Shown piece by piece: positions 62,103 through 64,000 of a DNA stretch of 64,000 nt. How positions within the stretch are numbered: the first letter of the stretch is position 1; each line of letters begins with the position of its first letter. The stretch is taken from positions 1-64,000 of the forward strand of contig JBCFBK010000018.1 in assembly GCA_038562555.1 (NCBI GenBank). Direction: 5' to 3'. A program made the translations under genes and the position numbers. This stretch comes from JBCFBK01 sp038562555 (GTDB taxonomy: Bacteria > Bacteroidota > Bacteroidia > Bacteroidales > Prolixibacteraceae). The notes beneath the pieces were generated by a model. It did no database searches and had not been told where the DNA came from. It was given only the letters and a program-made list of their open reading frames with translations.

Positions 62103-62942
62103 CTATGCCCCATGCTTCTTTGCTGTTTTCAGTCCTCTGTTCAGTTTCCCGGAAACAAGACCTTCGCGGTCGATTCTGACTTCGCGGAATCCGGCAGCCT
62201 TGATCCGGTCAATGACCTCATCAGCCATCCGAAACAGCTTTGATAATTCGTCCTGCGGGACTTCGACCTGGCCGAATGTTCCATAATGCCGCACGCGAAC
62301 GTCCCTGAATCCCATTTCGTTGAGGACGTTTTCTGCTTCCTCCACCTGGCGGAGCTTTTCGAGTGTGATGGTGTGATTATAAGGTATCCGCGAACTCAGA
62401 CACGGACTGGCAGGCTTATCCCAATTAGGGAGCCCGAAATATCTGGCCATTTGGCGGATTTCATCCTTACTGACTTTGCAGGCAGCCATCGGGGCGAGAA
62501 TGCGGTATTGTGCTGCAGCCTGCAAACCCGGACGGTAGTCGCCCAGGTCATCCTGGTTAGTCCCGCTCAAGACATCAAATCCGTCATATTTTTCCTTGAT
62601 CGCCTGTAAATCATGAAACAGATGTTCCTTGCAGAAATAGCACCGGTTTTCCGGATTCTGATTATATCGCTCATCGGTCAACTCTTCAGTCTTAATGACC
62701 TCAAGCTGAACGTCGAATGCGCTGCAGAAATTTTTTGCCAGTTCAAAGTCCTTACTCTTCAGGCTTTCGGAATTCGAAATAACACCGATCGCGTTCTCAC
62801 GACCCTGGAACCTGCGGGAAAGATAAAGAACAAGGGTCGAATCAATTCCTCCCGAAAAGGCAACGATAGAGCCTTTCCGCTCTTTAAACCAATGTTCCAA
62901 CTGGTGGAGTTTATCCTGAAGCTGAGGGCTAAGCGTATTCAT
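62103..62942 (-). CDS. larE: Sulfur transferase LarE
   Basis: A 279-residue PP-loop enzyme that inserts sulfur into the pincer precursor. The PP-loop is IVAFSGGIDSTLVLY (28-40). Cys181 in KPASPCLSSRIPY corresponds to the sacrificial-Cys position of LarE. Cys101 and Cys104 in NRCYFCKEHLF give, with Cys181, a three-cysteine set like that of LarE forms that hold a [4Fe-4S] cluster and need not sacrifice their own Cys. First gene of the leftward lar operon, preceded by a long palindrome. Confidence 0.94.
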   Translation of the reverse strand: MNTLSPQLQDKLHQLEHWFKERKGSIVAFSGGIDSTLVLYLSRRFQGRENAIGVISNSESLKSKDFELAKNFCSAFDVQLEVIKTEELTDERYNQNPENRCYFCKEHLFHDLQAIKEKYDGFDVLSGTNQDDLGDYRPGLQAAAQYRILAPMAACKVSKDEIRQMARYFGLPNWDKPASPCLSSRIPYNHTITLEKLRQVEEAENVLNEMGFRDVRVRHYGTFGQVEVPQDELSKLFRMADEVIDRIKAAGFREVRIDREGLVSGKLNRGLKTAKKHGA

Positions 62943-62966
62943 ACTGCCGGTTTTTAAATAATTAAG

Positions 62967-63000
62967 ATCGTAACATCTTTTTATTAAAAAGTATTACGAT
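62967..63000. promoter_or_regulatory. 34-bp palindrome upstream of the lar operon
   Basis: Arms ATCGTAA (62967-62973) and TTACGAT (62994-63000) frame inner arms CTTTTT (62977-62982) and AAAAAG (62986-62991), sharing one centre. It lies 25 bases before the larE start. Size and form suit a dimeric or tetrameric metalloregulator such as NikR or Fur, though the sequence is not a known box. Confidence 0.55.
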
Positions 63001-63065
63001 GAAACAAAAATAGAAAAAAAGCAGAACGAATAACTATTTTTATTTGTTAAAGATGCTAAATGGAA

Positions 63066-63172
63066 GCTGTTAGCCGTTAGCTGGTAGCTATTAGCAGGAA
63101 AAGCACCTTACAACCCTGCTACCCTGCTACCCTCTTCCTGTCTCCTGTCTCCCGTTTCCGGTCTCCATTTCC
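63066..63172. repeat. Dispersed intergenic repeat, copy 4 (longest)
   Basis: AGCTGTTAGCCGTTAGCTGG and TAGCTATTAGC (63066-63096), a short link, ACCCTGCTACCCTGCTACCC (63112-63133 region), then CTGTCTCCTGTCTCCCGTTT and CCGGTCTCC to about 63167. It lies in the divergent gap between larE and the queuosine transporter gene. Confidence 0.65.
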
Positions 63173-63182
63173 AAATTTCTTT

Positions 63183-63190
63183 TATCTTTG
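63183..63190 (+). promoter_or_regulatory. Promoter -7 box of the queuosine operon
   Basis: TATCTTTG fits TAnnTTTG. The expected start point (about 63196) lies just before the riboswitch aptamer, leaving a leader of about 45 bases. A clear -33 TTG is not visible, because that area is occupied by repeat copy 4. Confidence 0.5.
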
Positions 63191-63203
63191 CGCCCATAAA
63201 TCA

Positions 63204-63239
63204 ATACGTGTTCTTGATAACCACGTAAAAAACAAGAAG
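63204..63239 (+). promoter_or_regulatory. preQ1-I riboswitch
   Basis: Stem P1 is TACGTG (63205-63210) with CACGTA (63222-63227). The loop TTCTTGATAAC (63211-63221) ends in the UAAC element whose last C is the expected preQ1-pairing base. The A-rich tail AAAAAA (63227-63232) can lie in the P1 groove, and CAAGAA (63233-63238) is the exact complement of loop bases TTCTTG (63211-63216), giving the H-type pseudoknot. The tail runs to 3 bases before the start codon, so ligand binding would hide the translation start. The controlled gene is a queuosine-precursor transporter. Confidence 0.82.
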
Positions 63240-63241
63240 TC

Positions 63242-63922
63242 ATGCAAAATAAAGTTTCCGTTCTTTTTTTGGTAGCCGGGATCCTCTTTGCTGCTTGTAT
63301 GCTGATCGCAAATATCTTAGCTTCAAAAATTATTATGATCGGTCCCTGGGCGGCTCCTGCGGGGGTTGTGGTTTTCCCCCTGGCCTACATCATTAATGAT
63401 GTTATTGTGGAGGTGTGGGGATATGGCAGCGCGAGGCTGATCATTTGGGCCGGATTTGGGGTCAACATACTGGCGGCGCTTTTTTATATGATCGGAATTG
63501 CGCTTCCGTCAGCCCCCTTTTATGAAGGACAGGAGGCTTTCCGGATGATTCTCGGGAGTTCGGTGCGCATTGTGATTGCCAGTCTGATTGCTTATCTGGC
63601 GGGGTCCTTCCTGAATGCTTTTGTGATGAGCCGGTTTAAACTGATGACCAACGGCAGGAATTTTTCCCTGAGAGCGATTGTTTCGACAGTTGCCGGCGAA
63701 GGGGCTGATTCAGTTATTTTTATCTCCATTGCCTTTGCCGGAATTTTTCCGCTAAAAATGATCCTGACCATGATTGTTTCGCAGGCCTTGCTGAAAATAG
63801 CTTATGAGATTGTCGTGTTGCCTGTAACTGTCCTTGTGGTAAATAAAGTGAAGTCGCTTGAAGGGGAAGATGTTTTTGACCGTGGGGTCTCCTATAATCC
63901 GTTTCGAATAAAACAGATCTGA
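63242..63922 (+). CDS. yhhQ: Queuosine precursor transporter (YhhQ/VUT family)
   Basis: A 226-residue membrane protein with six helices of the VUT_1 (DUF165) family that takes up preQ0/preQ1. Marks are LIANILASKIIMIGPWAAPA, GVVVFPLAYIINDVIVEVWG and ADSVIFISIAFAG. Its mRNA leader is a preQ1-I riboswitch, and queC starts inside its stop codon (TGATG), so substrate and pathway agree from three sides. Confidence 0.94.
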   Translation: MQNKVSVLFLVAGILFAACMLIANILASKIIMIGPWAAPAGVVVFPLAYIINDVIVEVWGYGSARLIIWAGFGVNILAALFYMIGIALPSAPFYEGQEAFRMILGSSVRIVIASLIAYLAGSFLNAFVMSRFKLMTNGRNFSLRAIVSTVAGEGADSVIFISIAFAGIFPLKMILTMIVSQALLKIAYEIVVLPVTVLVVNKVKSLEGEDVFDRGVSYNPFRIKQI

Positions 63923-64000
63923 TGGAGAAAGCTTTGGTTGTTTTTTCAGGAGGACAGGATTCGACAACCTGCTTGTTTTGGACAAAGGAAAGGTTTGCCG
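63922..64000 (+). CDS. queC: 7-cyano-7-deazaguanine synthase QueC, N-terminal part (runs off the window)
   Basis: The first 26 codons read MEKALVVFSGGQDSTTCLFW then TKERFA. SGGQDSTT is the PP-loop of QueC, which converts 7-carboxy-7-deazaguanine to preQ0 with ATP and ammonia. The start overlaps the transporter stop by one base. The gene continues beyond 64000. Confidence 0.93.
   Translation, partial: MEKALVVFSGGQDSTTCLFWTKERFA

Noticed and set aside
58134..63172. The TTAGC and GGTCTCC tracts as a CRISPR array
   Set aside because: Units are too short and degenerate, there are no constant-length spacers, and no cas genes are present.

Overview
The window looks like chromosomal DNA of a Bacteroidota bacterium, probably an anaerobic or facultative environmental member of the Bacteroidales/Marinilabiliales type. 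Pointers are: several promoters of the Bacteroidota form (TTG, about 19 bases, TAnnTTTG) with weak Shine-Dalgarno sequences; the clustered glycogen genes with a GH57 protein and a GDE-type debranching enzyme; GSCFA, GH20 and GH95 proteins; a membrane AraC/TPR regulator; and an anaerobe-type MinD/NifX (orange-protein-like) cluster. No phage, transposase, rRNA or CRISPR array was seen. One tRNA, Gly(GCC), is present.

Layout. 0-4.5 kb: the 3' end of a probable enolase-superfamily gene, an AraC-TM-TPR regulator (-), an ankyrin lipoprotein and an acyltransferase (+), and an AraC gene relic. 4.7-17 kb: scattered secreted carbohydrate and ester hydrolases (AXE-like esterase, PIG-L deacetylase, TIM-barrel isomerase, GH20, GH95), a collagen-like glycine-rich secreted protein preceded by a phased repeat, a Yip1 membrane protein and small unknowns. 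17-24.6 kb: a VOC protein, then a long minus-strand redox block. In transcription order this is a DUF134 regulator, a NifX-like protein, a DUF5320 protein, a second NifX-like protein, two ferredoxin-MinD ATPases, a thioesterase, a CoA-disulfide reductase-rhodanese fusion and a peroxiredoxin. 25-29 kb: a two-helix membrane STING protein with no cyclase in view, then an ArsR-controlled operon (thioredoxin, ArsF-like, ArsG-like, ArsP-type permease) with three matching operators, then tRNA-Gly. 29-36 kb: a 1548-residue sensor/PPDK-N protein, a LuxR response regulator that lacks its phospho-acceptor Asp, and glutamate dehydrogenase. 36-46.7 kb: glycogen metabolism (branching enzyme, GSCFA, debranching enzyme, synthase, GH57, phosphorylase), mostly with 4-base overlaps. 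46.7-55 kb: XRE-cupin plus acyl-CoA ligase, a two-gene glutathione (or related thiol) pathway, and a heterodimeric ABC exporter. 55-64 kb: DEAD-box helicase, a Gfo/Idh oxidoreductase plus TIM-barrel isomerase pair, a nickel-pincer cofactor operon (larE, larC, larB and a nickel permease), and a queuosine-precursor transporter with queC behind a convincing preQ1-I riboswitch.

How the parts work together. The glycogen block covers synthesis, branching, debranching and phosphorolysis. The ars-like block couples thiol redox proteins to efflux. The lar block builds the Ni-pincer cofactor and imports nickel, but the racemase is outside the window. The most unusual items are the orphan STING, the preQ1 riboswitch, the orange-protein-like cluster, the four-repeat sensor protein with its Asp-less regulator, and several unexplained non-coding repeat systems: an 11-bp phased GAGTATA array, a 22-bp phased GCATACAT array, and a TTAGC / GGTCTCC family in four intergenic spaces between 58 and 63 kb.
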